Source of the DNA: SVQP01 sp045658965
Lineage (GTDB): Bacteria; Bacillota; Clostridia; Oscillospirales; CAG-272
Direction of reading: 5' to 3'
DNA length: 64,000 bases
Assembly: GCA_045658965.1 (NCBI GenBank)
Contig: JAZOVZ010000090.1
Location: 1-64,000 of the forward strand
The position numbers were made by a program, and so were the translations under genes. The notes under the pieces are model-generated. The model was not told the origin of the DNA, did not search any database, and saw nothing but the letters and a program-made list of their open reading frames with translations. Of this stretch, positions 24,913 through 33,200 are shown one piece after another. Positions within the stretch are counted from its first letter, which is position 1. Every line of letters begins with the position of its first letter.

Positions 24913-26085
24913 TTATCGCGGCATATAAGGCGCAAAACGCTTGAAAAATCCGCTGCTTTGGGGTTGTTGCATTGCCAAGGTGTAGAGCGCGTCTGCGCGA
25001 TCGGAAAGCGCGCGCTGCCTGCAATCGGGTGCGTCTGCGGGCTTGACCACGATCGGTACAGGGCAGGTACGGCGCAGATCTGCAAGCATGCGTCTGCCGC
25101 TTTCGTTGGCTGCAAGCACGGTAAAATATGCGGGTGTTGCGCGCAAGTCGTGATCGGTCACACCGAGAACTGCGTACAGTACGGCACGGCGCACGTGCGC
25201 GTCGGGCAGGGATTTGTGTGAAGCAAGCGCGTAAAGCTCGTCAAGGCTTGTCGCGTTTTGCGCAGCGGAAGCAATGCGTGCGCCAAGTCCCGAGGCGCAA
25301 AGCGCGGCTGCCTCGATCTGTTCTGCGGGCATGGTGCGCAAAATGGCAAGTAACGCTGTGCCGTAAGCCTGCCCGTTGTCAAGCAGCTCGCCCTTGGCGT
25401 TTGCGCGAGCAAGCGCATCAAAAGAGGGCGCGGGCAAATAGTCGCGCAGGGCATCAAGACCGCGTTCGCGCCAAAGCTTGCGCAAGGCGGTCGCGCTGGG
25501 ATAGCCCTCGGTCAAGTTCTTTTCGTTATAATCAGCCCCCACGCGGCGCGTGCACAGCGGCTCGACGTCGTAGCCGCCCGACAAGATCGCCTTGCAGTAG
25601 GCAAGACCCAGAAGATCGTTGGAAAGTGCGCTTACCTCCTCGCCCGCCACCTGTGAGAGTGCCTTTGCATACGCCGCAGCCGTGCCCATGTTGGTCTTGA
25701 TCAGCGCGTCGTATTGCGTCTTAAAATTCGGAGACAGGGAAGCGGCAGCCAAAGCCTTCAAACGGTCAATATTTCCGCTCTCGCTGCCGAAATACAGCGC
25801 GTCACAGCCGAATGCATCCGCAGCGGCAACGCCCGCACAGGCGAAAAATTCAGCACTTCCCGCGCAGTAAGGGAAGGGAAGCTCGATGACCAAGTCCGCC
25901 CCGCAACAGATCGCAGCCTCGGCACGCGCGTACTTGTGCGCCATGGCAGGCTCTGCGCGCTGCGTAAAATTGCCGCTCATGATGCAAACGGTGCCGTCAG
26001 CCCCCGCAGCCCTTGCGCACTGCAGGTGGTAATCGTGCCCGCCGTGCAGCGGATTGTATTCGCAAATAATGCCGAAACGTGCCAT
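24913..26085 (-). CDS. tmcAL: tRNA(Met) cytidine acetate ligase TmcAL (YlbM)
   Basis: Forms N4-acetylcytidine at the wobble position of elongator tRNA-Met using acetate and ATP. 390 residues. Nucleotidyltransferase signatures: GIICEYNPLHGGHDYHL at residues 4-20 (usual EYNPFHNGH) and IMSGNFTQRAEPA followed by GADLVIELPF. A long helical C-terminus follows. Start at 26085 with AAAGGAG 7 bases upstream; an in-frame upstream start lacks a ribosome site. It lies near DUF177-rpmF, the conserved ylbM-ylbN-rpmF neighbourhood, but divergent here. Confidence 0.92.
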   Translation of the reverse strand: MARFGIICEYNPLHGGHDYHLQCARAAGADGTVCIMSGNFTQRAEPAMAHKYARAEAAICCGADLVIELPFPYCAGSAEFFACAGVAAADAFGCDALYFGSESGNIDRLKALAAASLSPNFKTQYDALIKTNMGTAAAYAKALSQVAGEEVSALSNDLLGLAYCKAILSGGYDVEPLCTRRVGADYNEKNLTEGYPSATALRKLWRERGLDALRDYLPAPSFDALARANAKGELLDNGQAYGTALLAILRTMPAEQIEAAALCASGLGARIASAAQNATSLDELYALASHKSLPDAHVRRAVLYAVLGVTDHDLRATPAYFTVLAANESGRRMLADLRRTCPVPIVVKPADAPDCRQRALSDRADALYTLAMQQPQSSGFFKRFAPYMPR

Positions 26086-26116
26086 AAAACGCTCCTTTCC
26101 GATACTTTCTTTGGTC

Positions 26117-26145
26117 AGTATATCACGCTTCACGGCTCTTGTCAA
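26117..26145 (-). promoter_or_regulatory. tmcAL promoter
   Basis: On the minus strand TTGACA (26140-26145) and TATACT (26117-26122) have 17-base spacing. Confidence 0.75.
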
Positions 26146-26480
26146 GAAAAGGCTTGGAAGAATGTGAAATTTTCCCGTAAACTTTGCCTTATTACATTAC
26201 ATATTTGAGAATTTGAAAAATTATGAAAAATACAGTAATTTTTCGCTATTTCGGTTGTTATTATAGGCTAGGACTTCATCAAGCCTTGCCCGTTCACGAA
26301 TTGTTTACAAAATTATTTTCTGAATTTTGAATAATTTTACGAAATTTTAGTCTTTATATATAATGAGTTTTTATTTTTCGGGAAATATGCAAATATTTGT
26401 AACAAATTGCCCGAAATTGACATTAATATAAAGAAGTGAGTGATGATATATGCGTGCTATGCGCACAATGCACAAAAATT
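26146..26480. other. AT-rich intergenic region without a recognised gene
   Basis: About 335 bases, far more AT-rich than the neighbouring genes. It contains several short dyads and one possible 11-codon ORF (26451-26486, ending TGA at the next promoter) with a poor ribosome site. No RNA family or gene is recognised. Confidence 0.5.
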
Positions 26481-26481
26481 C

Positions 26482-26519
26482 TTGACAAGCCATAGAATAT
26501 ATGGTATAATATTCTTGGC
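26482..26519 (+). promoter_or_regulatory. Strong promoter overlapped by a long dyad
   Basis: TTGACA (26482-26487) and TATAAT (26505-26510) have 17-base spacing. GCCATAGAATAT (26489-26500) and ATATTCTTGGC (26509-26519) are inverted with one bulge across the -10, a likely repressor site of unknown owner. Confidence 0.75.
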
Positions 26520-26567
26520 TAAGGACCGCGCGGAACCAAAAAAACTAATAAAAAGGAGAGAAAAATT

Positions 26568-26612
26568 ATGATGATTCCCACGACCCTTGACCGCAAAAAA
26601 AAGAAGAGTTAG
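26568..26612 (+). CDS. 14-residue ORF, possible leader peptide
   Basis: Encodes MMIPTTLDRKKKKS. AAAAGGAG lies 9-10 bases before the first ATG, and the ORF is the first thing transcribed from the strong promoter at 26482. The lysine run is read from an eight-A tract (AAAAAAAAGAAG), a possible slip site. The next gene starts 41 bases later. It may be a leader peptide or a small functional peptide; no homology can be asserted. Confidence 0.45.
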   Translation: MMIPTTLDRKKKKS

Positions 26613-26653
26613 CTTAAATGTCCGATACTTACAGTTATTTAGGAGATATGATT

Positions 26654-27163
26654 ATGATGAAAAGAATTTGTTGTTTTGTATTGCTGCTTATGATTCTCAT
26701 TGGAATCTTTTATGGCTGTGCCCAATTTCCGCTGAATACACAAGTATTAAACGGTAATGCATCGGAGATGATCGATAAAACTTTCTACGATCAAAATTAC
26801 ACGTACGGTGCGTACTATAATGATTATGAAGATGGTAAAACGAAACTAGATGATGCGTCATACCCCAAAGAACGCACTTTTTTGATCACAAATCAGCAGG
26901 AGTATGACCGCGTATTTGCCTCCGACACTGATCTGAACGTGGATTTTTCATCTGAAATGCTTGCGGTATATACCTTTACTGCGGAATACGTTCGTGAAAT
27001 ACGAATCGATGAGGTTGCAGTCGATGGGCAAAGGCTTTGCATCGATCTTTCTATGATCAAGCCTCGGCAGGGAGCAGGGGATGCGGTCATGCCTTATCAA
27101 AGATACGTGGTGATAAAGTTGGATAAAACAGATGTGACAGAAGTTGAGATTAATATTGATTGA
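26654..27163 (+). CDS. Lipoprotein, unknown
   Basis: 169-residue exported lipoprotein: basic start, hydrophobic segment to about residue 19, lipobox IFYGC, then a domain of about 145 residues with alternating strands (TFLITNQQEYDRVF, EMLAVYTFTAEYVREIRID, YQRYVVIKLDKTDVTEVEINID, given in part). An AGGAG site lies 8 bases before ATG 26654; earlier in-frame starts are too close to it. The family is not recognised. A 41-codon open stretch continues in the same frame after the stop. Confidence 0.7.
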   Translation: MMKRICCFVLLLMILIGIFYGCAQFPLNTQVLNGNASEMIDKTFYDQNYTYGAYYNDYEDGKTKLDDASYPKERTFLITNQQEYDRVFASDTDLNVDFSSEMLAVYTFTAEYVREIRIDEVAVDGQRLCIDLSMIKPRQGAGDAVMPYQRYVVIKLDKTDVTEVEINID

Positions 27164-27289
27164 GAAAGGAGATATGATCCTAAGATTACAAAATCATTCG
27201 AAGCTAATGTACCGTATTTAGTAATAGTATCTGCATATAATCCTTCGTCAAGCACTTCAGTTGGAGATTTTTATCTTAATTTTGAATAG
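27164..27289 (+). pseudogene. Possible gene remnant, C-terminal fragment
   Basis: Directly after the lipoprotein stop, the same frame stays open for 41 codons to TAG at 27287 and reads like a secreted beta-rich C-terminus (KSFEANVPYLVIVSAYNPSS, then GDFYLNFE). There is no start codon or ribosome site fitting this frame. It may be the tail of a lost gene or of a longer ancestor truncated by the TGA at 27161. Evidence is composition only. Confidence 0.35.
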
Positions 27290-27319
27290 AAGTATTTCTA
27301 TGTGCGAGTAATTGTTTTA

Positions 27320-27354
27320 GTCCCCGCGGCTTTTGCCGCGGGGACGCATTTTTT
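27320..27354 (+). terminator. Strong terminator after the lipoprotein region
   Basis: GTCCCCGCGGC and GCCGCGGGGAC form an 11-bp stem around TTTT, followed by a T-rich tract. Confidence 0.9.
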
Positions 27355-27423
27355 AGAAATCTACTTTTGGGAAGAACGGAGTGGGAATTTCTCAAAATCA
27401 AGCAGGAAAATATCAAAAAACAC

Positions 27424-27452
27424 TTGACAAATCGCGTAAGAGCGGTTATAAT
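27424..27452 (+). promoter_or_regulatory. Promoter of the DUF177-rpmF operon
   Basis: TTGACA (27424-27429) and TATAAT (27447-27452) have 17-base spacing. Confidence 0.85.
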
Positions 27453-27496
27453 ATTTACTGTCGCTTTTTATGTCGTTTGCAAGGAGGGTATATATT

Positions 27497-28018
27497 ATGA
27501 TTTTAGATATGGGCCCCATGCTGCGCGGAGAGGTGGACACCATTCCCGTTGATTATATGCTCAGACCCGAGCCCTTGCAGGGTGTAGAGTTCACTGCGGA
27601 TGCTCACGTGGTCGGTCAGGTGACCGATACGGGCGGATATATGCGCCTGGTACTTGAGGCGGATATGCCGTACAGAACCATCTGCGCAAGATGCCTTGAT
27701 CAGGTCGACGGTGTTTATACGGTCAGCTTTGAGCGTACCGTAGCCGAAGAGAAGTCCTTGACAGAGGAGCAGATCGAAGACAACGTGGACGAATACATCA
27801 TCGTCAGAGACGGTCAGCTGGATATTGACGAGCAGCTGGTTGAGGAAATGATCCTGTCTTTCCCGACAAAGTTTGTTTGCGATGAGAATTGCCCCGGGCT
27901 TTGCCCCAAGTGCGGCAAGCAGCTCAAGCACGGAAAGTGCGGCTGCAATACCAAAGAGATCGACCCCAGACTTGCAGTGCTGGCAAAGCTGCTGGAAGAG
28001 AGCGGGGACGAGGAATAA
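27497..28018 (+). CDS. yceD: DUF177 (YceD) protein
   Basis: 173 residues; the family is almost always next to rpmF and is linked to 23S rRNA metabolism. Seen here: central CARCLDQV with ERTVAEEK, then the second cysteine set CDENCPGLCPKCGKQL plus CGC, together a probable zinc site, and the final DPRLAVLAKLL. AAGGAGGG lies upstream. It is the first gene of the operon; rpmF follows after 104 bases. In Bacillus this gene is ylbN. Confidence 0.92.
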   Translation: MILDMGPMLRGEVDTIPVDYMLRPEPLQGVEFTADAHVVGQVTDTGGYMRLVLEADMPYRTICARCLDQVDGVYTVSFERTVAEEKSLTEEQIEDNVDEYIIVRDGQLDIDEQLVEEMILSFPTKFVCDENCPGLCPKCGKQLKHGKCGCNTKEIDPRLAVLAKLLEESGDEE

Positions 28019-28080
28019 TTTTTGAATGTAACCGAGTTTCGGTAACAGATATAAGTTTATAAAAAAATTTGACATATTCA

Positions 28081-28107
28081 GGTGTACGGTAGTCCATTGT
28101 ACACCGA
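28081..28107 (+). promoter_or_regulatory. Hairpin in the DUF177-rpmF gap
   Basis: GGTGTAC (28081-28087) pairs with GTACACC (28101-28107) 15 bases before rpmF. It could be a processing or control element for L32. Confidence 0.45.
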
Positions 28108-28122
28108 AGAGGAGGTGTAATT

Positions 28123-28320
28123 ATGGCAGTACCGAAGAGAAAGGTATCCAAGGCACGCAGAGACAAGAGAAGATCCAACAACTCCAAGCTCGCTATGCCC
28201 GGTATGGTAAAGTGCTCCAATCCCGAATGCAATGAAATGGTATTGGCACATCGTGTTTGCAAGGCTTGCGGTTTCTACGGCGGCAAGCAGGTAATCACCC
28301 TGAAGCAGAAGGAAGACTAA
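28123..28320 (+). CDS. rpmF: Ribosomal protein bL32
   Basis: Large-subunit protein of 65 residues. Start MAVPKRKVSKARRDKRRS is diagnostic, and a C4 zinc ribbon is present (CSNPEC then CKACG), the zinc-binding form of L32. AGGAGG lies 7 bases before the ATG. Followed by a hairpin and a lipoprotein gene. Confidence 0.98.
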   Translation: MAVPKRKVSKARRDKRRSNNSKLAMPGMVKCSNPECNEMVLAHRVCKACGFYGGKQVITLKQKED

Positions 28321-28340
28321 TCCTTTTTTACCAACCAAAA

Positions 28341-28390
28341 CCACACAAAAGGATTCATCGACGCATAGCGGGGTGAATCCTTTTGTGGCT
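28341..28390 (+). terminator. Hairpin after rpmF
   Basis: ACAAAAGGATTCA-type arms (28341-28357 and 28374-28388) pair over at least 13 bp with a 16-base loop. The T-run after it is weak, so some read-through into the lipoprotein gene is expected; no separate promoter was found for that gene. Confidence 0.6.
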
Positions 28391-28405
28391 TTATCAGGAG
28401 ATTTT

Positions 28406-29548
28406 ATGAAGTATTTACAATATATTGCGTTGGCTGTCGCGCTGCTTGCGCTGTGCTCCTGCACCTCGGTGGAGAATATGCTGGAGCAGGAGACTGCAGA
28501 CCTGACCCCGCCCGCAAAGGATACGGTCGACCTGCTGGATATCCCAAATTATCTTGCCTTTCCGCTTGCCGACTACGTTACGCTGGGCGCGTATACGGGT
28601 CTGACCGTCAAGATCGAGCCCGTAACCGTGACAGACGCGCAGGTAAATGAAGCGATCGAGGGCATCAAAACGCTCAACGGACTTTACCAAAAGATCACAG
28701 ACCGCGCAGCCAAGTGGGGCGACGTGCTCTTTCTTTCCTATACGTCCATGACCTCGGACGGCGGCACGGGCGTTGGAGAGACCGACGTTGAGGTTTCACT
28801 TTCGGAGGATAGCGACTATCCCGCAGATTTCGTGCAAGGGCTGGTGGGCGCCCCCTGCGGCATTCCCGTAGCGGTCACCGTCAAGGACGAGGCGGGCGTG
28901 TTGACCACCTATACCGTCACCGTTTCCTATATCAAGGGTGAGTATGCCGAGCTGACGGATGCGTTCGTGACCGAGTATACGGGCGGTGCGTGCACCAAAG
29001 CGACGGAGTTTTTTGCCTACTATAAGGAGCAGCTTTGGAACGAGCTGTATTACGATACCGTCTACGACGCGCTGTGGAACGCTTGCGCGGAGAATTGCAA
29101 GGCAGATATTGTGCCCGACGAGGCGGTCAGCTATTATCTGAAGTCCATGGAGGACTACTATCGCCGCATGGCACGTGCAAATGGGGTGTCCTACGAGGCG
29201 GTGCTTGCAGCGTTTGAGCTGGATGAGATCAAAATGATGAATCTGTCTTACGGCTATGCCGAAAAGGACATGATCTTTTATGCCATGGTAAAGGATGCAG
29301 GCTTGCAGGTGTCCGAGGAGCAGTACCAAAAGGCATTGACCGAGTATGCCGCTAAGTATTACGATACCTATAAGAGCGGTGTCGGCAAGGGCAGCGGTCA
29401 GGGCGGCAAGGTCACGATCGAGGACGTTGCGCTTTACCTTGACGCAGAGCAGGGAAACATCATCAAGGAGCAATGCTTTGACGAGCTGCTTTACGACTAT
29501 CTGTACGAAAACAACAAGATCATGATGGGCGATGTGCCTATGAATTAA
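28406..29548 (+). CDS. Trigger factor-like lipoprotein
   Basis: 380 residues. N-terminal signal with lipobox LLALCSC, so it should be anchored outside the membrane. The region from about 55-185 resembles a trigger-factor PPIase (YVTLGAYTGLTVKIEPVTVT, then TDAQVNEAIEGI, and KWGDVLFLSY), and the rest resembles the helical trigger-factor C-terminal arms (YGYAEKDMIFYAMVKDAGL). A chaperone or prolyl isomerase role for exported proteins is likely. An AGGAG site lies 6 bases before ATG 28406. Terminator follows. Confidence 0.75.
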   Translation: MKYLQYIALAVALLALCSCTSVENMLEQETADLTPPAKDTVDLLDIPNYLAFPLADYVTLGAYTGLTVKIEPVTVTDAQVNEAIEGIKTLNGLYQKITDRAAKWGDVLFLSYTSMTSDGGTGVGETDVEVSLSEDSDYPADFVQGLVGAPCGIPVAVTVKDEAGVLTTYTVTVSYIKGEYAELTDAFVTEYTGGACTKATEFFAYYKEQLWNELYYDTVYDALWNACAENCKADIVPDEAVSYYLKSMEDYYRRMARANGVSYEAVLAAFELDEIKMMNLSYGYAEKDMIFYAMVKDAGLQVSEEQYQKALTEYAAKYYDTYKSGVGKGSGQGGKVTIEDVALYLDAEQGNIIKEQCFDELLYDYLYENNKIMMGDVPMN

Positions 29549-29583
29549 AAAAAGCCGTTACGCAGCAGCGTAACGGCTTTTTC
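29549..29583 (+). terminator. Terminator after the trigger factor-like gene
   Basis: AAAAAGCCGTTACGC pairs with GCGTAACGGCTTTTT around AGCA. Confidence 0.92.
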
Positions 29584-29623
29584 ATTTTGGTTTTGGACGT
29601 GCAAGCTTTCAGCATAAACACTT

Positions 29624-29722
29624 GTAGGGGCGATTCAGGAATCGCCCGCATTTCCTCCGTAGGGGAGCATTCCATATGCTCCCGTGAAAAAGATTGTGGG
29701 CGGATATAGAATCTGCCCCTAC
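29624..29722. repeat. Three CGTAGGG-family repeats
   Basis: Copies at 29624-29649 (CGATTC..GAATCG), 29659-29686 (GAGCATTCCATATGCTC) and 29698-29722 (reverse orientation, GGATATAGAATCTGCC) lie between two convergent genes. Three subtypes stand side by side. Confidence 0.8.
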
Positions 29723-29757
29723 GGAGATTGGCGAATCGTCGACGCAGGTCACTACGT

Positions 29758-32157
29758 TTATTCTGCAGAAAATACCACCTTTCCGTCCTCCGCTTTTGCG
29801 ATCACGCGCTCTCCCGCATTGATTTTTTCTTCCAGCAGCGCATTTGCAAACGCGTCCTCGACCCGATCGGTGATGGCGCGGCGCAGCTCTCTTGCGCCTT
29901 TTTCGGGCGCGTAACCGATCTTTGCAATATAAGCGGCAACGCTGCCGTCAAATTCCAAAAGCACGCCAAGTGCTTTTGCCCGCTCTGCCACCTCTGCAAG
30001 CATGGTCTCTGCAATTCGTACGGCATGCTCGTGTCCTAAATCCGCAAACACGATGACCTGATCCACTCTGCCGAGAAATTCGGCAGGGAACAGCTCACGC
30101 AAAGCGGCGCGCATCTGCTCGGCTGCCTCGGTCTGTTCGCTTGCCGAAAAGCCGATGCTGCGGCTGCGCTTGCCCGCGCCCGCATTCGAAGTCATGATGA
30201 TGACCGTGTTGGAAAAATCCACGCGCCGCCCCTGCGAGTCGCGCAGGCTTCCATCGTCCAACACCTGCAACAGCAGGTGAAACACGTCGGGATGTGCCTT
30301 TTCGATCTCGTCAAAGAGCAGCACGCTGTAGGGCGCACGCCGCACGCGCTCGGTCAACTGCCCGCCTTCCTCGTAGCCCACGTAGCCCGGGGGAGAACCG
30401 ATCAGCTTGGAAACGCTGTGCTTTTCCATATATTCCGACATGTCAAGCCGTATCATGGCATCCTCGGTGCCAAACAGCGCGTTGGCTAAGGCTTTGCACA
30501 TCAAAGTCTTACCCACGCCCGTGTGACCTAAGAAAATAAATGACCCAATGGGTCTGCCTGCTTGCTTCATACCCGTTCTGCCGCGCTTGATGGCAGCAGA
30601 TACCGCACGCGCCGCCCGATCCTGCCCGATCACGCGCGCGCACAGCTCGTCCTCTAAGGCAAGCAGCCGTTCGCGCTCCGATCGTAGCAGCCCCGTAACG
30701 GGGATCTGCGTCCATTGCGTGACCACCTCGGCAATCTCACGCTCGGTCACGGTGGGCATATCCGATATCTTGTCTGCATGCAGATCGGCTTGCAGCTCGG
30801 CAAGCTTGCCCTCTGCGGCAATTTCGTGCTCCCGTATCTTGGCTGCGCTTGAAAAATCCTGCTCCAATACCGCCTGCTCCTTTTGCACGGCAAGCTCCGA
30901 AAGCTCCGCCTGCAACGCTTTGATCTCGGGGGACGCCTTGCAAAGAGAGAGCCGCAGACGCGCCGCAGCCTCGTCCACAAGGTCGATCGCCTTGTCGGGC
31001 AAAAAACGGTCAGTGATATACCGCTGCGACATGCTCACGGCTGCCCTGAGAGCATCGTCCGAAATGGCAAGGCTGTGATGCTCCTGATATCGCGGACGCA
31101 AGCCCTTCAAAATCTCCATGGTTTGCTCTGCGGTGGGCTCTTTGACAAGTACCGATTGAAATCTGCGCTCCAGCGCAGCATCCTTTTCGATATAGCGGCG
31201 GTATTCTGTCAGCGTTGTTGCACCGATAACCTGCATCTCGCCGCGCGCCAAGGCGGGCTTGATGATGTTTGCCGCATCCACAGCCCCCTCGGCAGCACCC
31301 GCACCGATGATGGTGTGGATCTCGTCAATAAACAGAATGATATCGGGATCGGACGAGGCGCGCGAGAGCACCGCCTTGAATCGCTCCTCAAACTCACCGC
31401 GGTATTTTGCCCCCGCGATCATGGAGGCAAGATCCAATGCGATGATCTGCTTATGCGCCAGATTTTCGGGCACCTCTCCTGCGGCAATGCGTTGGGCAAG
31501 CCCTTCCACCACCGCGGTTTTGCCTACGCCCGGTTCACCGATCAGGCAAGGATTGTTTTTTTGCTTGCGCGAAAGGATCTGTATGACGCGCGCACTTTCC
31601 TCGTCGCGCCCGATCACGGGATCGGGCGTACCCAAACGCGCGATTGCGGTCAGATCCTTGCCGTATCCCTGCAGAACTCCCTCGCTTTTGTCCTTGCCGC
31701 TGCGCTGCTTGCCGCTCTTTTTGGCATTGTTCATAAAGCTTTGGCAATCCGAGATCAGCTCGGAAGGGGGAATCCCCATACCGTCCAGGATGCGCGAGGC
31801 AACCGCGTCGTGCTCGTTGCAGATCGAGAGCAGCAAATGCTCCGTGCCGATATAGGTCTGCGCACTCTGCGCGCATTCACGCGCCGCACCCTCGATGATC
31901 TTGCGCAGTCTGGGCGTCATATCCTCGGGTGAGACCACCGAATAAGAGCCCACGCCCGTCAGCGAGGCGACCGCATCGCGCACGCGCGACAGATCCGCCC
32001 CGCGTGCTTGCAGGATCTTGGCGGCAACACAATCGTTCTCGCCTACAAGTCCCATGAGCAGGTGCTCCGAGCCGATGTAGGTGTGCCCCAGCTCAGCGGC
32101 GTATTTTTGTGAAAGTCCCAGCGCATTTTGCGCCTTTTTGGTGAATTTGGTGTTCAT
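29758..32157 (-). CDS. clpC: ATP-dependent Clp protease ATP-binding subunit ClpC
   Basis: Hsp100 unfoldase that feeds ClpP and, in Bacillus, recognises phosphoarginine-tagged proteins. 799 residues: double Clp-N domain (1-145) with Glu31 and Glu106 in SEH and TEH where ClpC binds phosphoarginine, first AAA module (Walker A GEPGVGKT at 207-214, LFIDEIH), middle domain with a UVR-like stretch, second AAA module (GHTGVGKT, LLFDEIEK) and a ClpB_D2-small domain. AAAGGA lies 6 bases upstream. It is the third gene after mcsA and mcsB; no ctsR is present. Confidence 0.95.
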   Translation of the reverse strand: MNTKFTKKAQNALGLSQKYAAELGHTYIGSEHLLMGLVGENDCVAAKILQARGADLSRVRDAVASLTGVGSYSVVSPEDMTPRLRKIIEGAARECAQSAQTYIGTEHLLLSICNEHDAVASRILDGMGIPPSELISDCQSFMNNAKKSGKQRSGKDKSEGVLQGYGKDLTAIARLGTPDPVIGRDEESARVIQILSRKQKNNPCLIGEPGVGKTAVVEGLAQRIAAGEVPENLAHKQIIALDLASMIAGAKYRGEFEERFKAVLSRASSDPDIILFIDEIHTIIGAGAAEGAVDAANIIKPALARGEMQVIGATTLTEYRRYIEKDAALERRFQSVLVKEPTAEQTMEILKGLRPRYQEHHSLAISDDALRAAVSMSQRYITDRFLPDKAIDLVDEAAARLRLSLCKASPEIKALQAELSELAVQKEQAVLEQDFSSAAKIREHEIAAEGKLAELQADLHADKISDMPTVTEREIAEVVTQWTQIPVTGLLRSERERLLALEDELCARVIGQDRAARAVSAAIKRGRTGMKQAGRPIGSFIFLGHTGVGKTLMCKALANALFGTEDAMIRLDMSEYMEKHSVSKLIGSPPGYVGYEEGGQLTERVRRAPYSVLLFDEIEKAHPDVFHLLLQVLDDGSLRDSQGRRVDFSNTVIIMTSNAGAGKRSRSIGFSASEQTEAAEQMRAALRELFPAEFLGRVDQVIVFADLGHEHAVRIAETMLAEVAERAKALGVLLEFDGSVAAYIAKIGYAPEKGARELRRAITDRVEDAFANALLEEKINAGERVIAKAEDGKVVFSAE

Positions 32158-32178
32158 TTTTTGTCCTTTTTCGTGTTT

Positions 32179-33186
32179 TTATGCGCCCAGACGCTGCTTA
32201 ACGAGTGCTGCGCGGAACAGATCCCGCTCTTGCGCCGTGCGTAAGGGCTGCTCGGCAGCCAGCGTCATGGTGCAGGGCATGATCTCCACCAGCAACGTAT
32301 TGAGCAGATCGGGGGCGATATCCTTGAGAAGTCCCAGGCTGATGCCAAAGCGGACGTCGGCAGAAAGACTTAGAAATTCATCTGCGCCCAAAAGGTGTGC
32401 ACTTGTCAGAATGGCACGTGCGCGCATGGCGCGGTCGGTCAGATATGCCGCGCGTTCTGCTTTGGCGCGGTCGCACAGCTTGCGCTCACTCTCTAAGATC
32501 TGGCGCGTGGTGTCCTCCATGCGTTCCAGCATCTCCTGTTCCGAAGCACGCAAGGAGGAACGGCAGGACAGCATATAAAGGCAATTCTGCCCCTGCGTGC
32601 CGCTCATCATGGGGCGCAGGGATAGCCCCAACCCCGAAAGCTTGACCGAAAGCGGCTCGATCTGCTCGTGCAAGGTCAGCGCGGGCAAAAAGAGCAGGGC
32701 GTAAGCGCGCATTGCCGTTCCGCATTCCAAGGGGTCTGAGCAAAGGTAGCCAAGTCCCGCGTCAAAGGCGTACGCTTCTTTTTCGTCGATCAGATCATCC
32801 ATCTTAAAGGCGTTAGCAGCCGCATCCTGCAGGGAAAGACCCGGGAGCGTGCAGCAGATCTGTACGTGATCCTTGCCGCCCAGCATGACCGAGAGATTGC
32901 AGGGCTCGTTTAAAAGCAGGGCGTGCGGCAGGCTGATCGAGGCAAATTCCTTGTTGACGTAGTATTTTTCCGCGTAGGATGCCGCCAGAGTGGGGGATAT
33001 CTCCGAAAAATTGATCATGGAAAAGCCGTTGCCCTCCAGCATGCCGCCAATATTTGCAATGATCTCTGCCGCCTGCTTGGGAGAGATGCGCTGCGAAAAG
33101 GGGTATTTCTCCAAATTGCGCGAGAGCGTGACGCGCGAAAAGATCACGGTGTCGTTTTCATATCCGGGGGTATTATACCAAGCCAT
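32179..33186 (-). CDS. mcsB: McsB-like protein, probably lacking arginine kinase activity
   Basis: 335-residue relative of protein arginine kinase. Overall collinearity with McsB is clear (LPGLSLQDAA, GYL, LPALTLHEQI, LSADVRFGISLGLL). But the ATP/arginine site is altered: SSRIRLARN is FSRVTLSRN (16-24), NEEDHIRIQ is GGKDHVQIC (103-111), the catalytic-cysteine block TSCPTNVGT is CSDPLECGT (149-157), and no acidic residue fits the GEGSEA loop. The phosphoarginine-docking motif RDxxRA is kept (RDLFRA, 321-326). It lies between mcsA and clpC. Likely a pseudokinase adaptor. Comparisons are from memory of the Bacillus sequence. Confidence 0.85.
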   Translation of the reverse strand: MAWYNTPGYENDTVIFSRVTLSRNLEKYPFSQRISPKQAAEIIANIGGMLEGNGFSMINFSEISPTLAASYAEKYYVNKEFASISLPHALLLNEPCNLSVMLGGKDHVQICCTLPGLSLQDAAANAFKMDDLIDEKEAYAFDAGLGYLCSDPLECGTAMRAYALLFLPALTLHEQIEPLSVKLSGLGLSLRPMMSGTQGQNCLYMLSCRSSLRASEQEMLERMEDTTRQILESERKLCDRAKAERAAYLTDRAMRARAILTSAHLLGADEFLSLSADVRFGISLGLLKDIAPDLLNTLLVEIMPCTMTLAAEQPLRTAQERDLFRAALVKQRLGA

Positions 33187-33200
33187 TTTCTTTGACCTCC

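Noticed and set aside
26451..26486. 11-codon ORF upstream of the 14-codon ORF
   Set aside because: The ribosome site is poor and the frame ends inside the next -35; not enough to call a gene.
28069..28074. TTGACA before rpmF as a promoter
   Set aside because: No -10 element at a usable distance; transcription from the DUF177 promoter explains rpmF.
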